Assembly (NCBI RefSeq): GCF_001644225.1
Contig: NZ_LSTV01000002.1
Coordinates: forward strand, 193,169 to 257,168
DNA: 64,000 bases
Direction of reading: 5' to 3'
From: Microbacterium oleivorans
GTDB lineage: Bacteria; Actinomycetota; Actinomycetes; Actinomycetales; Microbacteriaceae
The position numbers and the translations under genes are program-made. Of the stretch, positions 54,304 to 62,577 are shown one piece after another (the first letter of the stretch is position 1; each line of letters begins with the position of its first letter). The notes beneath the pieces were generated by a model, which did no database searches, was not told where the DNA came from, and was given only the letters and a program-made list of their open reading frames with translations.

Positions 54304-54596
54304 CAGCCCGTCGCCTCGACCCAGTTGCGGTCGCCGTACGCCTGGTCGATCGCCCCCTCGATCGACGTCGACAACCGGGCGAGCTCGCCCTCCCACGCGG
54401 CCACCGCCTCGCGGAACGCGTCGGCGGCCTCGGCGCGCCAGTCGACGAGGTGCGCGATCCGCCGGACGTCGGCGAGCAACTCGAGCACCCGATCGTCGGC
54501 TTGTCTCAGCAGGGCGATCCCGTCGTCGAGGGCGGCGAGACGCGCCCCCACGGGAGCGCCCCACAGGTACGGGGACGGCGCGAGAACATCGGACAT
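54303..54596 (-). CDS. WXG100-like small helical protein
   Basis: A 97-residue protein with two long helices (about 18-48, 54-85) separated by a turn at VDWRAEAADAF, near the place of the WXG turn. Translationally coupled to the hydrolase. Could be its secretion partner or chaperone. A WXG motif proper is absent (DWRA). Confidence 0.6.
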   Translation of the reverse strand: MSDVLAPSPYLWGAPVGARLAALDDGIALLRQADDRVLELLADVRRIAHLVDWRAEAADAFREAVAAWEGELARLSTSIEGAIDQAYGDRNWVEATG

Positions 54597-54709
54597 GCGT
54601 CGACTGTGCCCCCGGCATCCGCTCTTCGCAGCGCGCCCGGAACGGACGGTGGATGCCGCGCAGCGGACCCGCTCTGTGCAGAAGGCCCGACGATCAGCAC
54701 AATGGAGGG

Positions 54710-55210
54710 GTGCCCGAGCCCGATGATGCTTTCCGTGTGCTGTTCGTGTGCACGGGCAACATCTGCCGGTCCCCGATGGCGGAGGTCGTGTTCCGGTGGT
54801 TCGCCGATCAGGCGGGCCTCGGCGACCGTGTCGTCTCGACGAGCGCCGGCACAGGGGAATGGCACGTCGGCGAACGAGCCGACAGCCGCACGCTCGAGGC
54901 CCTGGAGCGCCGCGGGTACGACGGCACCCGGCACCGCGCGCGGCAGTTCTCCCGCGAGGACTTCGACCGCAACGACCTCGTGATCGCGCTGGACCGCTCG
55001 CACGAGCGGATCCTGTCGGAGTGGGCGCGCAGCCCCGCCGACGTCGACAAGCTCGCGCTGCTGCTCAGCTTCGACGCGCGAGCCGACGGGGCCCTCGACG
55101 TGCCCGACCCGTACTACGGCGGCCCCACGATGTTCGATGAGGTGCTCGGTATGATCGAGAGCGCCAGCCGGGCGTTGTTCCGGCAGCTCGAACCCGCGCT
55201 TCGCCGGTGA
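54710..55210 (+). CDS. Low-molecular-weight protein tyrosine phosphatase
   Basis: A 166-residue phosphatase. P-loop CTGNICRSPMAE (Cys14, Arg20), STSAGT, and acid Asp in DVPDPYYGG. Removes phosphate from tyrosine proteins. GTG start after ggagggg. Close upstream of purB. Confidence 0.92.
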   Translation: MPEPDDAFRVLFVCTGNICRSPMAEVVFRWFADQAGLGDRVVSTSAGTGEWHVGERADSRTLEALERRGYDGTRHRARQFSREDFDRNDLVIALDRSHERILSEWARSPADVDKLALLLSFDARADGALDVPDPYYGGPTMFDEVLGMIESASRALFRQLEPALRR

Positions 55211-55235
55211 GCGCACCCCCACCGAACGGAGTCGC

Positions 55236-56618
55236 GTGTCCTCCCTGCCCTCGATGTCCCTCAGCCCGCTCGACGGTCGTTACGCCACCGCGGTCGCCCC
55301 GCTGGCCGAGTACCTCTCGGAGGCGGGTCTCAACCGGGCCCGCGTCGAGGTCGAGGTCGAGTGGATCATCACGCTGACCGACCGCGGCCTGTTCGGATCG
55401 TCCGCGCTCACCGATGAGCAGAAGGATTCGCTGCGCAGCCTCTACCGCGACTTCGGCGACGACGACATCGCCTGGCTCGCCGAGAAGGAGGCCGTCACCC
55501 GGCACGACGTGAAGGCGATCGAGTACCTCGTCCGCGACCGCCTGTCGTCGCTCGGGCTCGACGCCATCGCCGAGCTCACCCACTTCGCGTGCACGAGCGA
55601 GGACATCAACTCCGCCTCGTACGCCCTCACCGTCCAGCGCGCCGTCGAGCGGGTCTGGCTGCCCAAGCTGCGCGCGGTCATCGCCTCGCTGACGCAGCTG
55701 GCCGAAGAGCACCGGGATGCCGTCATGCTCTCGCGCACGCACGGTCAGCCCGCGACGCCCTCGACCATGGGCAAGGAGCTCGCCGTCTTCGCGTGGCGCC
55801 TGCAGCGGGTCGCCGGCCAGATCGAAGGCGGCGAGTACCTCGCAAAGTTCTCGGGGGCGACCGGAACCTGGTCGGCGCACCTCGCCGCCGAGCCCGACGT
55901 CGACTGGCCCGCCCTCTCGCGCGGCTTCATCGAGGGCCTCGGCATCGGGTTCAACGAGCTGACGACCCAGATCGAGTCGCACGACTGGCAGGTCGAGCTG
56001 TACGACCGCGTGCGCCACGCAGGCGGCATCCTGCACAACCTGGCCACCGACGTGTGGACCTACATCTCCATGGGCTTCTTCGCGCAGATCCCCGTCGCGG
56101 GTGCAACCGGCTCGTCGACGATGCCGCACAAGATCAACCCGATTCGGTTCGAGAACGCCGAGGCGAACCTCGAGATCTCGGGCGGCCTGTTCGGGACGCT
56201 CGCGCAGACGCTCGTCACGTCGCGCCAGCAGCGCGACCTCACCGACTCGACGACGCAGCGCAACATCGGCGTCGCCTTCGGCCACTCGCTGCTCGCGCTC
56301 GACAACCTGCAGCGCGGGCTCACCGAGATCTCGCTGTCGCGCGACGTGCTGCTGGCCGACCTCGACGCGAACTGGGAGGTCCTCGCCGAGGCGATCCAGA
56401 CCGTCGTGCGCGCCGAGATCGTCGCCGGCCGCTCGCAGATCACCGACCCGTACGCCCTGCTGAAGGACCTCACCCGCGGTCGGCGCGTCGGCGCTCCGGA
56501 GCTCGCCGAGTTCGTGAACGGCCTCGACATCGGGGATGCCGCGAAGCAGCGCTTGCTCGCGCTCACCCCCGCCGGCTACGCGGGTCTCGCCGACCGACTC
56601 GTCGACCTGCTGCGCTGA
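55236..56618 (+). CDS. purB: Adenylosuccinate lyase
   Basis: A 460-residue lyase of purine synthesis. SPLDGRYAT at the start, THFACTSEDIN, SRTHGQPATPSTMGKE, and signature GSSTMPHKINPIRFEN. Catalyses two steps (SAICAR and adenylosuccinate cleavage). GTG at 55236. Confidence 0.96.
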   Translation: MSSLPSMSLSPLDGRYATAVAPLAEYLSEAGLNRARVEVEVEWIITLTDRGLFGSSALTDEQKDSLRSLYRDFGDDDIAWLAEKEAVTRHDVKAIEYLVRDRLSSLGLDAIAELTHFACTSEDINSASYALTVQRAVERVWLPKLRAVIASLTQLAEEHRDAVMLSRTHGQPATPSTMGKELAVFAWRLQRVAGQIEGGEYLAKFSGATGTWSAHLAAEPDVDWPALSRGFIEGLGIGFNELTTQIESHDWQVELYDRVRHAGGILHNLATDVWTYISMGFFAQIPVAGATGSSTMPHKINPIRFENAEANLEISGGLFGTLAQTLVTSRQQRDLTDSTTQRNIGVAFGHSLLALDNLQRGLTEISLSRDVLLADLDANWEVLAEAIQTVVRAEIVAGRSQITDPYALLKDLTRGRRVGAPELAEFVNGLDIGDAAKQRLLALTPAGYAGLADRLVDLLR

Positions 56619-56647
56619 GCGCGGGCGCGCGGTGCGGCGCGCGCGGG

Positions 56648-57001
56648 TCAGTGCGGGGAGCGCGGGCCGCGGCCGGCGTCGCCGGGGGCGTCCGGAGCGG
56701 CGTCGTCCTCCGGGTCGAGGAGCAGGCCGCGGTCGACCTGCTTGCCGACCTGCGCGGGGTCGACGACCAGCAGCGACAGCGCCATGATCACGAGCGTCGC
56801 GATGAAGGTGACCCCGGCGACGATCGCGGCGACGCCCCAGGCGCGCAGGTGCTGGTCGACGTCGCTGGTGGGACGCTGATCCTGCAGCACCCCCATCGAG
56901 ACGAGGGTCACGATCCCGGCGAACAGGGCCGCGAGCAGCGCGAAGCCGAGCAGCTGGACCGGGCGCATCAGGTCGCGTCGGGTCGGGTTCTTGTCGGTCA
57001 T
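56648..57001 (-). CDS. Hypothetical two-helix membrane protein
   Basis: A 117-residue protein with helices at about 15-37 and 54-78 and an acidic tail (DPEDDAAPDAPGD). Coupled (ATGA) to the upstream membrane protein. No family known. Confidence 0.7.
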   Translation of the reverse strand: MTDKNPTRRDLMRPVQLLGFALLAALFAGIVTLVSMGVLQDQRPTSDVDQHLRAWGVAAIVAGVTFIATLVIMALSLLVVDPAQVGKQVDRGLLLDPEDDAAPDAPGDAGRGPRSPH

Positions 57002-57639
57002 GAGCGGCCTCCAGCGGCATCCGTGTCGGCCGTCTCCACCGCGGGGACCGCAGCGGGACGAGGTGAGAACGCGGCGATCCCCAGATACACCGCGACGATG
57101 GCCGCGTAGGCGCCGAACACACCGACGCCGATCGTGATCCCGGTCAACGTGAAGGACTGCTGAGCCTGGTCGATGTAGTAATCGAGCGAGTAGCCGCGCG
57201 GGATGAACAGCAGCGCGACACCCAGCACGATCGTGAGGGCGCCGACGAAGACGGACTCGCGCGCGGCGGGTGCGCCCCGGCGGCGGCCGACGATGCCGAT
57301 CACGAGCTCCGCGACACCGGCCGCGAGCGCCCAGACGAGGACCACCGTGAAGTATCCGTCGACGGTGCGCGCGACGGGCAGGGTCGCGATCATGCCCGCG
57401 ACGAGGGTCAGGATGCCGAGGAGCACCGCCTGCCAGCGCTCACCCGCGCGGAACACGAGCCACGCCGACAGGATCAGGATGAGTGCGGTGGCCACGGCGA
57501 ACCCGCTGAAGACGGCTCCGCCGACCTGCGCGGAGTGATCGACCGAGAACGTGATCATGACCGCCGCGATCGCCGCGAAGAGGGCGCGCCCCATCTGCAG
57601 GTGGCGCACCTCGAAGGCACGGGGGGCGGCGTCAGGCAC
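56998..57639 (-). CDS. HdeD-like membrane protein
   Basis: A 213-residue membrane protein with six hydrophobic helices; AGERWQAVLLGILTLVAGM and the repeated helix spacing resemble HdeD/DUF308-type proteins. GTG start. Function unknown. Confidence 0.65.
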   Translation of the reverse strand: MPDAAPRAFEVRHLQMGRALFAAIAAVMITFSVDHSAQVGGAVFSGFAVATALILILSAWLVFRAGERWQAVLLGILTLVAGMIATLPVARTVDGYFTVVLVWALAAGVAELVIGIVGRRRGAPAARESVFVGALTIVLGVALLFIPRGYSLDYYIDQAQQSFTLTGITIGVGVFGAYAAIVAVYLGIAAFSPRPAAVPAVETADTDAAGGRS

Positions 57640-57716
57640 AGGCTGTCTCTCGGGGACGGGGACGGGATGCCCCCAGTTTAGGTCGTCCGCCCGGTTCCGG
57701 CCTCCGGAGCGGCAGG

Positions 57717-58877
57717 ATGCGGTTGACTGAGCGCATGTCCCCGCGCCGCCGCTCCGCCGCCTCGACCGCCGGGCTCGGCCTCGCCGCAGCCCTCGCTCTG
57801 GCGGGCTGCGCGGCGCCCGAGCAGCCGACCGCCGAGCAGCCGACCGCCGCGTCGCCGACGCCGACCGTCACCCCCACGGCCACGCCCACCCCCACGCCGA
57901 CACCGACGCCGACGCCCACCCCGGTGACGCCGCGCACCGTCGCGACGGGGCTCGAGGCTCCCTGGTCCCTGGCTGTGCACCGGGACACCGTGTTCGTGAG
58001 TGAACGCGACAGCGCCCGCATCCTCGAGGTCGCGGCGGACGGTGCGACGCGTGTCGTCGCGACGGTCGAGGGCGTGGTGCACAGCGACGAGGGCGGTCTG
58101 CTGGGTCTCGCGATCGACGGCGACGACCTGTTCGTCTACTCGACCGCCCGCGACGGCAACCGGGTGCAGCGCTACCCGATCACGGGCTCGGCGGGATCCT
58201 TCGGTCTCGGCGAACCGGAGTCGGTCATCGACGGGATGCCGGCGGGCACCCACCACAACGGTGGGCGCATCGCGTTCGGTCCCGACGGGATGCTCTACAT
58301 CGCGAACGGCGACACGAGCGACGAACCCGCCTCGCAGGACCCCGGTTCGCTCGCGGGCAAGATCCTGCGGATCGCGCCCGACGGCAGCATCCCGTCGGAC
58401 AACCCCGACCCCGACTCCCCCGTCTACAGCCTCGGTCACCGCAACGTGCAGGGCTTCGCGTGGGCGGACGACGGCACGATGTTCGCGAGCGAGTTCGGCC
58501 GCAACTACCGCGACGAGCTGAACATCATCGAGCCCGGCGGCAACTACGGCTGGCCGTACGTCGAGGGCACCGGCGGCGAGGCGGACGGGTTCATCGATCC
58601 CGTGCAGACGTGGCCGACGGATGCCGCCAGCCCGAGCGGCATCGCCGTCGTGAACGACACGATCGTCATCGCGAACCTGCGCGGCCGCGTGCTCCGCGCC
58701 GTTCCCGTCGCGGATCCGTCGACGTCGACCGACCTCACCACCGAGTTCGGCCGGCTCCGCGACGTGACCGTCGGCCCCGACGGCACGCTGTTCGTCCTCA
58801 CGAACAACACCGACGGGCGGGGGTCGCCCCGCGAGGGCGACGACCGGATCGTCAGTCTCGCGGCGCCGCAGCCCTGA
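57717..58877 (+). CDS. PQQ-dependent sugar dehydrogenase-type lipoprotein
   Basis: A 386-residue lipoprotein (LALAGCAAP). A Thr-Pro repeat linker (about 50-70), then GLEAPWSLAV, HSDEGGLLGLAI, HHNGGRIAFGPDGMLYIANGD, LGHRNVQGFAWADDG, ELNIIEPGGNYGWPYVEG. This is the soluble glucose dehydrogenase/GSDH propeller. ATG at 57717 has a ggag site 7 bp before. Confidence 0.92.
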   Translation: MRLTERMSPRRRSAASTAGLGLAAALALAGCAAPEQPTAEQPTAASPTPTVTPTATPTPTPTPTPTPTPVTPRTVATGLEAPWSLAVHRDTVFVSERDSARILEVAADGATRVVATVEGVVHSDEGGLLGLAIDGDDLFVYSTARDGNRVQRYPITGSAGSFGLGEPESVIDGMPAGTHHNGGRIAFGPDGMLYIANGDTSDEPASQDPGSLAGKILRIAPDGSIPSDNPDPDSPVYSLGHRNVQGFAWADDGTMFASEFGRNYRDELNIIEPGGNYGWPYVEGTGGEADGFIDPVQTWPTDAASPSGIAVVNDTIVIANLRGRVLRAVPVADPSTSTDLTTEFGRLRDVTVGPDGTLFVLTNNTDGRGSPREGDDRIVSLAAPQP

Positions 58878-59304
58878 CGAGTTCGCGGATGCGCTGCTCC
58901 ACGGCATCCGTCATCTCGATCACCGCGAACGAGACCGGCCACATCGGACCGTCGTCGAGCTGCGCGGTCTCATCGAAGCTGACCGTTCCGTAACGGGTGT
59001 TGAACTTGGATGCCGGCTGCCAGAAGACGACGACCTTGCCGTCCTTCGCATAGGCCGGGAAGCCGTAGAACGTCTTCGGGTTGAGGTGGGGCGCCTCTTC
59101 GAGGACGATGACGTGCACCCGCTCGGCGATGATGCGATCGGTGCCCTCGAGCGCCTCGATCGCGTCGAGGCAGGCCTGGTTCTCCTTCTCGATCTTGGCG
59201 AGGCCCTTCAGGCCCTTCATCGCCTTGAGCTCATCGGCACGCTGCTTCATCGCGGCCTTCTCGGCGTCGCTGAAGCCGGCTCCCCCGCTGGTCTTGCCTG
59301 CCAT
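58852..59304 (-). CDS. DUF1801 / YdhG-like protein
   Basis: A 150-residue DUF1801 protein: IAERVHVIVLEEAPHLNPKTFYGFPAYAKDGKVVVFWQP. Helical N-terminus rich in Lys (MKGLKGLAKIEKEN). Overlaps the sugar dehydrogenase end by 26 bp (convergent). Function unknown. Confidence 0.88.
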   Translation of the reverse strand: MAGKTSGGAGFSDAEKAAMKQRADELKAMKGLKGLAKIEKENQACLDAIEALEGTDRIIAERVHVIVLEEAPHLNPKTFYGFPAYAKDGKVVVFWQPASKFNTRYGTVSFDETAQLDDGPMWPVSFAVIEMTDAVEQRIRELVRAAAPRD

Positions 59305-59370
59305 GGTGGTTCCCTCCCGCGTGTGATGTCGATGTTGCCACTCGCGGGCTCGCGGGGCGAGGGTGGCGGT

Positions 59371-59427
59371 TCCGGGGACGCGTTTCGTCGGGTGGGATGC
59401 CGCGCGGCGGCAGATCGGGTCCCCGGA
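59371..59427. repeat. Inverted repeat upstream of DUF1801 gene
   Basis: tccggggac (59371-59379) and gtccccgga (59419-59427) are perfect inverted 9-mers, 7 bp before the end of DUF2332. Likely terminator for DUF2332. Confidence 0.55.
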
Positions 59428-59433
59428 GCGGGG

Positions 59434-60426
59434 TCAGAGCGCGCGGTAGCTTCGCCCGTGCGGATGCGTGAGTGCGACGGGCTCGCCGTCGACCGCCAGC
59501 ACGAATCGGTGCCGCTCCCCAGGCGGCACCATCCGCTCGAACTCGGGGAACACGCCGAGCCCCTCGTTCGAGAGCCACACGGCATCCGTATCGGCCATCG
59601 TCCGCCGGAACCGGTCGCGGTCTTCGGGGCTCAGGTACGCGAGCACCGCCGTGTGGAAGACGACGAGCGTCGCATCGCGAGGGGCGGATGCCGCGGCATC
59701 CGCGATCAGGTCGTTCAGGTCGCCGGCGCGGATCGGGGCGGGATCGGATGCCGCGATGCGCGCCGCGGCGGCGAGGCGAGCCCGGCGGTCGTCGTGCTCG
59801 GGCCACACGAGCGCGTCGAGCCAGGCGAGGGTGTCGGGGTCGGCCGGGTCGAGCGGGTTCAGGTCGATGCCGGCGCGCCACGCCACCTCGGGCAGGCGGG
59901 TCGGGGGTGCCGCGTTCTCGATGCGGCAGTCGACGACGACGTCGGTCGGGGTCGTCGGCTCGATAGCGGTGACGGCGCCGTCGTCCGCGGTGTAGCGGTA
60001 CGCGTACCGGTCGGGGTGGAGGCAGAGCCCCGCCGACGCGCCGACCTCGAGCAGGGCGAGCGGTCCCGGGATGCGGACCAGCTGCGGCAGCAGCACGGCG
60101 CAGCGGGCGGCCTCGTTCGTCTGCGTCGCGTGGGTCAGCGCGACCTCGCGAATGTGCGGCCAGCGCGAGATCGCGTGACCACGGGCATCCGTCCACGACG
60201 TGATCGGCACACCGGCGACGCGCATCGCGGCGAAGACGAGGTTCGCCTGCCGCTTGGCCCGCGGGAGCTCGTCGATCAGCGCGAGCATGTCGCCGTCGTC
60301 CGCGATCCCGAGCGCCCAGTCCTCGTACGTCGCCGATGATCCGGCCGCTTCGCGCGCGCCGAAGGTGCGGTAGTGCTCGGCCGTCGGCGAATCCGCCGCG
60401 ACGCCCCACGAGGGAAGGTCGGTCAT
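59434..60426 (-). CDS. DUF2332 protein
   Basis: A 330-residue protein with EVGASAGLCLHPDRYAYRY, a methyltransferase-like glycine loop, and VFHTAVLAYLSPEDRDRFR. This is the DUF2332 pattern. May bind SAM. Start ATG at 60426. Confidence 0.88.
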   Translation of the reverse strand: MTDLPSWGVAADSPTAEHYRTFGAREAAGSSATYEDWALGIADDGDMLALIDELPRAKRQANLVFAAMRVAGVPITSWTDARGHAISRWPHIREVALTHATQTNEAARCAVLLPQLVRIPGPLALLEVGASAGLCLHPDRYAYRYTADDGAVTAIEPTTPTDVVVDCRIENAAPPTRLPEVAWRAGIDLNPLDPADPDTLAWLDALVWPEHDDRRARLAAAARIAASDPAPIRAGDLNDLIADAAASAPRDATLVVFHTAVLAYLSPEDRDRFRRTMADTDAVWLSNEGLGVFPEFERMVPPGERHRFVLAVDGEPVALTHPHGRSYRAL

Positions 60427-60450
60427 GGCGCGAGCGTAGCGCGCGGCGAG

Positions 60451-60499
60451 GTCCCGATCGGGCCGGGTATGTCGCGACCTTTCCCGGCCGAAATGGGAC
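60451..60499. repeat. Family C palindrome, copy 1
   Basis: gtcccgatcgggccggg and cccggccgaaatgggac, 17-bp arms with a few mismatches. Related to 62506-62577. Between divergent/tandem minus genes. Confidence 0.6.
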
Positions 60500-60522
60500 G
60501 TCGACGGATGCCGCGGCGCGGC

Positions 60523-61320
60523 CTACTCGGCGAGGAAGGCCAGCGCCGCCTCTCGGAAGACGCGGGAACCCGGTGCGTTGAAGTGGTGACGGTCCGGAAT
60601 CTCGACGAACCGGCCCTGCGGGGTCGCGGCGGCGAGCGACTTCGATCCCTCGATGATGCCGTCCTTCGTGCCCGTCGCGAACAGCACCGGCTGGCCGGGC
60701 GCCTTGCCGGGGTCGGGGTCTACGGTGCCCGTCGCGCGCATGCCGCGGGCGATCGCGAGTAGCGCGCGCAGGTCGTTGCCGGGCACCCGCTCGGTGAGGG
60801 TGATGTAGTTGTGGGTCACGGCATCCGTCACCGGCTCACCCTCGTCGACGTACGCCTGCACCTGGTCGAGATCGAGACGACCGAGCGGCACGCCGTCGGG
60901 CACACCGCCGAGGACGACGCGCGGGATGCGGGGCTCCAGGTCGCGGGCGACCTCCCACCCGACGCGGGCGCCGAGCGAGTACCCGACGTACAGCGCCTCG
61001 TCGACGAGGTAGGTGTCGAGCACGGCCTCGAGGTCGGTCACCATCGTCCGCAGCGCGTAGGCACGCGACTCATGCGGCTTGTCGCTCGCGCCGTGTCCGC
61101 GCTGGTCGACGGCGAGCACGCGGTACCCCGCGCGCAGCAGGTCGCGCACCCACCCCGTGTTCACCCAGTTGTCGCGGGCGCTCGAGGCGAAACCGTGCAC
61201 GAGGATGACCGTCGGGGCATCCGCCGGTCCCCACTCGTACGTCGCGATGCGGTAGCCGTCCCCCACCATCACGAATTGCGGGTCGGGGGTCTCGGTCAGC
61301 GCGGGGAACACGGTGGTCAC
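60523..61320 (-). CDS. Alpha/beta hydrolase
   Basis: A 265-residue hydrolase: VILVHGFASSARDNW, DQRGHGASDKP, nucleophile GYSLGARVG, acid in GTKDG, His in DRHHFNAPG. Substrate unknown. GTG at 61320 is chosen. Confidence 0.92.
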   Translation of the reverse strand: MTTVFPALTETPDPQFVMVGDGYRIATYEWGPADAPTVILVHGFASSARDNWVNTGWVRDLLRAGYRVLAVDQRGHGASDKPHESRAYALRTMVTDLEAVLDTYLVDEALYVGYSLGARVGWEVARDLEPRIPRVVLGGVPDGVPLGRLDLDQVQAYVDEGEPVTDAVTHNYITLTERVPGNDLRALLAIARGMRATGTVDPDPGKAPGQPVLFATGTKDGIIEGSKSLAAATPQGRFVEIPDRHHFNAPGSRVFREAALAFLAE

Positions 61321-61349
61321 CCCACGATCATGCACCCCACAGGTTTCGC

Positions 61350-61964
61350 TCAGGTATCGCTTGCGCCGAAGCGTTCGCTCGAGACGAGCTCCTCCGCGAC
61401 ACGGCGCAGTGCGAGCAGCAGCGGTTCGACGAGGACCGTCCCGAGGACGACGTAACGCACCGCGTCTCCTGCGGACGCCGTGGGGATCGCGTCGATCTCG
61501 GCCTCGACCATCTGACGGATGCCGGCGAGGTACGCCGTCATGGTGGTCTCGGGGACGGCGAAACCGCCCCTTTCGATGCCGTCGAGAGCTCGCGCGACGC
61601 CCGCGATCTGTTGCGGACCGCACACGTCGGGATCCCATCCCCATCGCCGGATCAATGCCTGTGCCGCGGTCAGATCGAGGTCGCCGTCGATCGGAGGCGA
61701 CACCGCCGCGTGCGCCATACCCAGCAGGTGGCTCGGGTTCTCGGGGGGATCGTCGAGCGCCTCGATCACCTGGCGGGCGGCGGCGATGCCCACTCCCGCA
61801 TCGACGAGCGCGCGGATCAGCCGGAGCCGTTCGACATGGGCCGCGCCGTAGACGGCCTGCGTCGCCGACGTGCGTTCGCCCTCGGGCAGCAGCCGCTCGC
61901 GCAGGTAGTACTTGATCGTCGCCACCGGGACACCCGTCTCGGCGGACAGTTCCGAGATCCGCAT
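61350..61964 (-). CDS. MerR-family transcriptional regulator
   Basis: A 204-residue MerR protein. HTH ISELSAETGVPVATIKYYLRERLLPEG (residues 2-28), dimer helix, and a large effector domain without metal-type cysteines. Divergent from a DUF4188 gene, which it likely controls. Confidence 0.92.
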   Translation of the reverse strand: MRISELSAETGVPVATIKYYLRERLLPEGERTSATQAVYGAAHVERLRLIRALVDAGVGIAAARQVIEALDDPPENPSHLLGMAHAAVSPPIDGDLDLTAAQALIRRWGWDPDVCGPQQIAGVARALDGIERGGFAVPETTMTAYLAGIRQMVEAEIDAIPTASAGDAVRYVVLGTVLVEPLLLALRRVAEELVSSERFGASDT

Positions 61965-61974
61965 CGATTCCCCC

Positions 61975-62027
61975 TTGACTTCGATAGTACGGCTATCCAT
62001 TCTAGATAGTGACACTATCGAAAGGCT
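61975..62027. promoter_or_regulatory. MerR-type operator and DUF4188 promoter
   Basis: ttgact (61975-61980), then tcgatagt (61981) and actatcga (62014), plus inner ctatccattctagatag (61993-62009). The whole region is A/T-rich with nested inverted repeats. Long spacer fits MerR activation. Confidence 0.6.
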
Positions 62028-62031
62028 CGCC

Positions 62032-62508
62032 ATGACGCGCATGACCCATACGCATGAGGGAGAACTCGTCGTCTTCCACCTCGGCATGACCATCCGGAAG
62101 TGGTGGCGGCCCGACCTTTGGATGCCTGTCTCCGCCGCCATGCCGCGGATGATGGCCGAGCTCCTCGGCGACCCCGACTCGGGCCTCCTCGGCTCGACGA
62201 TGCTCCTCGGCAGGCGGGGGCCGTACCTCGTGCAGTACTGGTGGTCGATCGACAAGCTGTACGCGTACGCCTCCGCCCCCGCACAGGAACACCGACCGGC
62301 GTGGACCCGCTTCAACCGGCTCGCCCGCAAGCACCCCGGAGCCATCGGCGTCTGGCACGAGACCTACCGGGTCGCGGCGGCCGAGTCGGTCTACGTGGAC
62401 ACACCCGCGATGGGCCTCGGCGCGGCGACAGGACTCGTCGAGATCGGCCGTCACCACGACCGGGCGCGCGCACGCCTCGACGACGGCGCGACCCGGGCTC
62501 ACAGCTGA
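62032..62508 (+). CDS. DUF4188 domain protein
   Basis: A 158-residue protein: LVVFHLGMTIRKWWRPDLWMPV, YLVQYWWSIDKLYAYASAP, GVWHETYRV. DUF4188 is related to antibiotic-monooxygenase-like folds. Likely induced by the divergent MerR regulator. ATG at 62032. Confidence 0.88.
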   Translation: MTRMTHTHEGELVVFHLGMTIRKWWRPDLWMPVSAAMPRMMAELLGDPDSGLLGSTMLLGRRGPYLVQYWWSIDKLYAYASAPAQEHRPAWTRFNRLARKHPGAIGVWHETYRVAAAESVYVDTPAMGLGAATGLVEIGRHHDRARARLDDGATRAHS

Positions 62509-62577
62509 CGCGAGCGAGGTCCCGATCGAGCCGGGAACGGCGGTGCGACACCCGGCCGGATCGAGACCTCGGCGTCA
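62506..62577. repeat. Family C palindrome, copy 2, between convergent genes
   Basis: tgacgcgagcgaggtcccga to tcgagacctcggcgtca: a 72-bp inverted repeat whose ends include both stop codons (DUF4188 and MATE). A likely bidirectional terminator. Confidence 0.75.
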
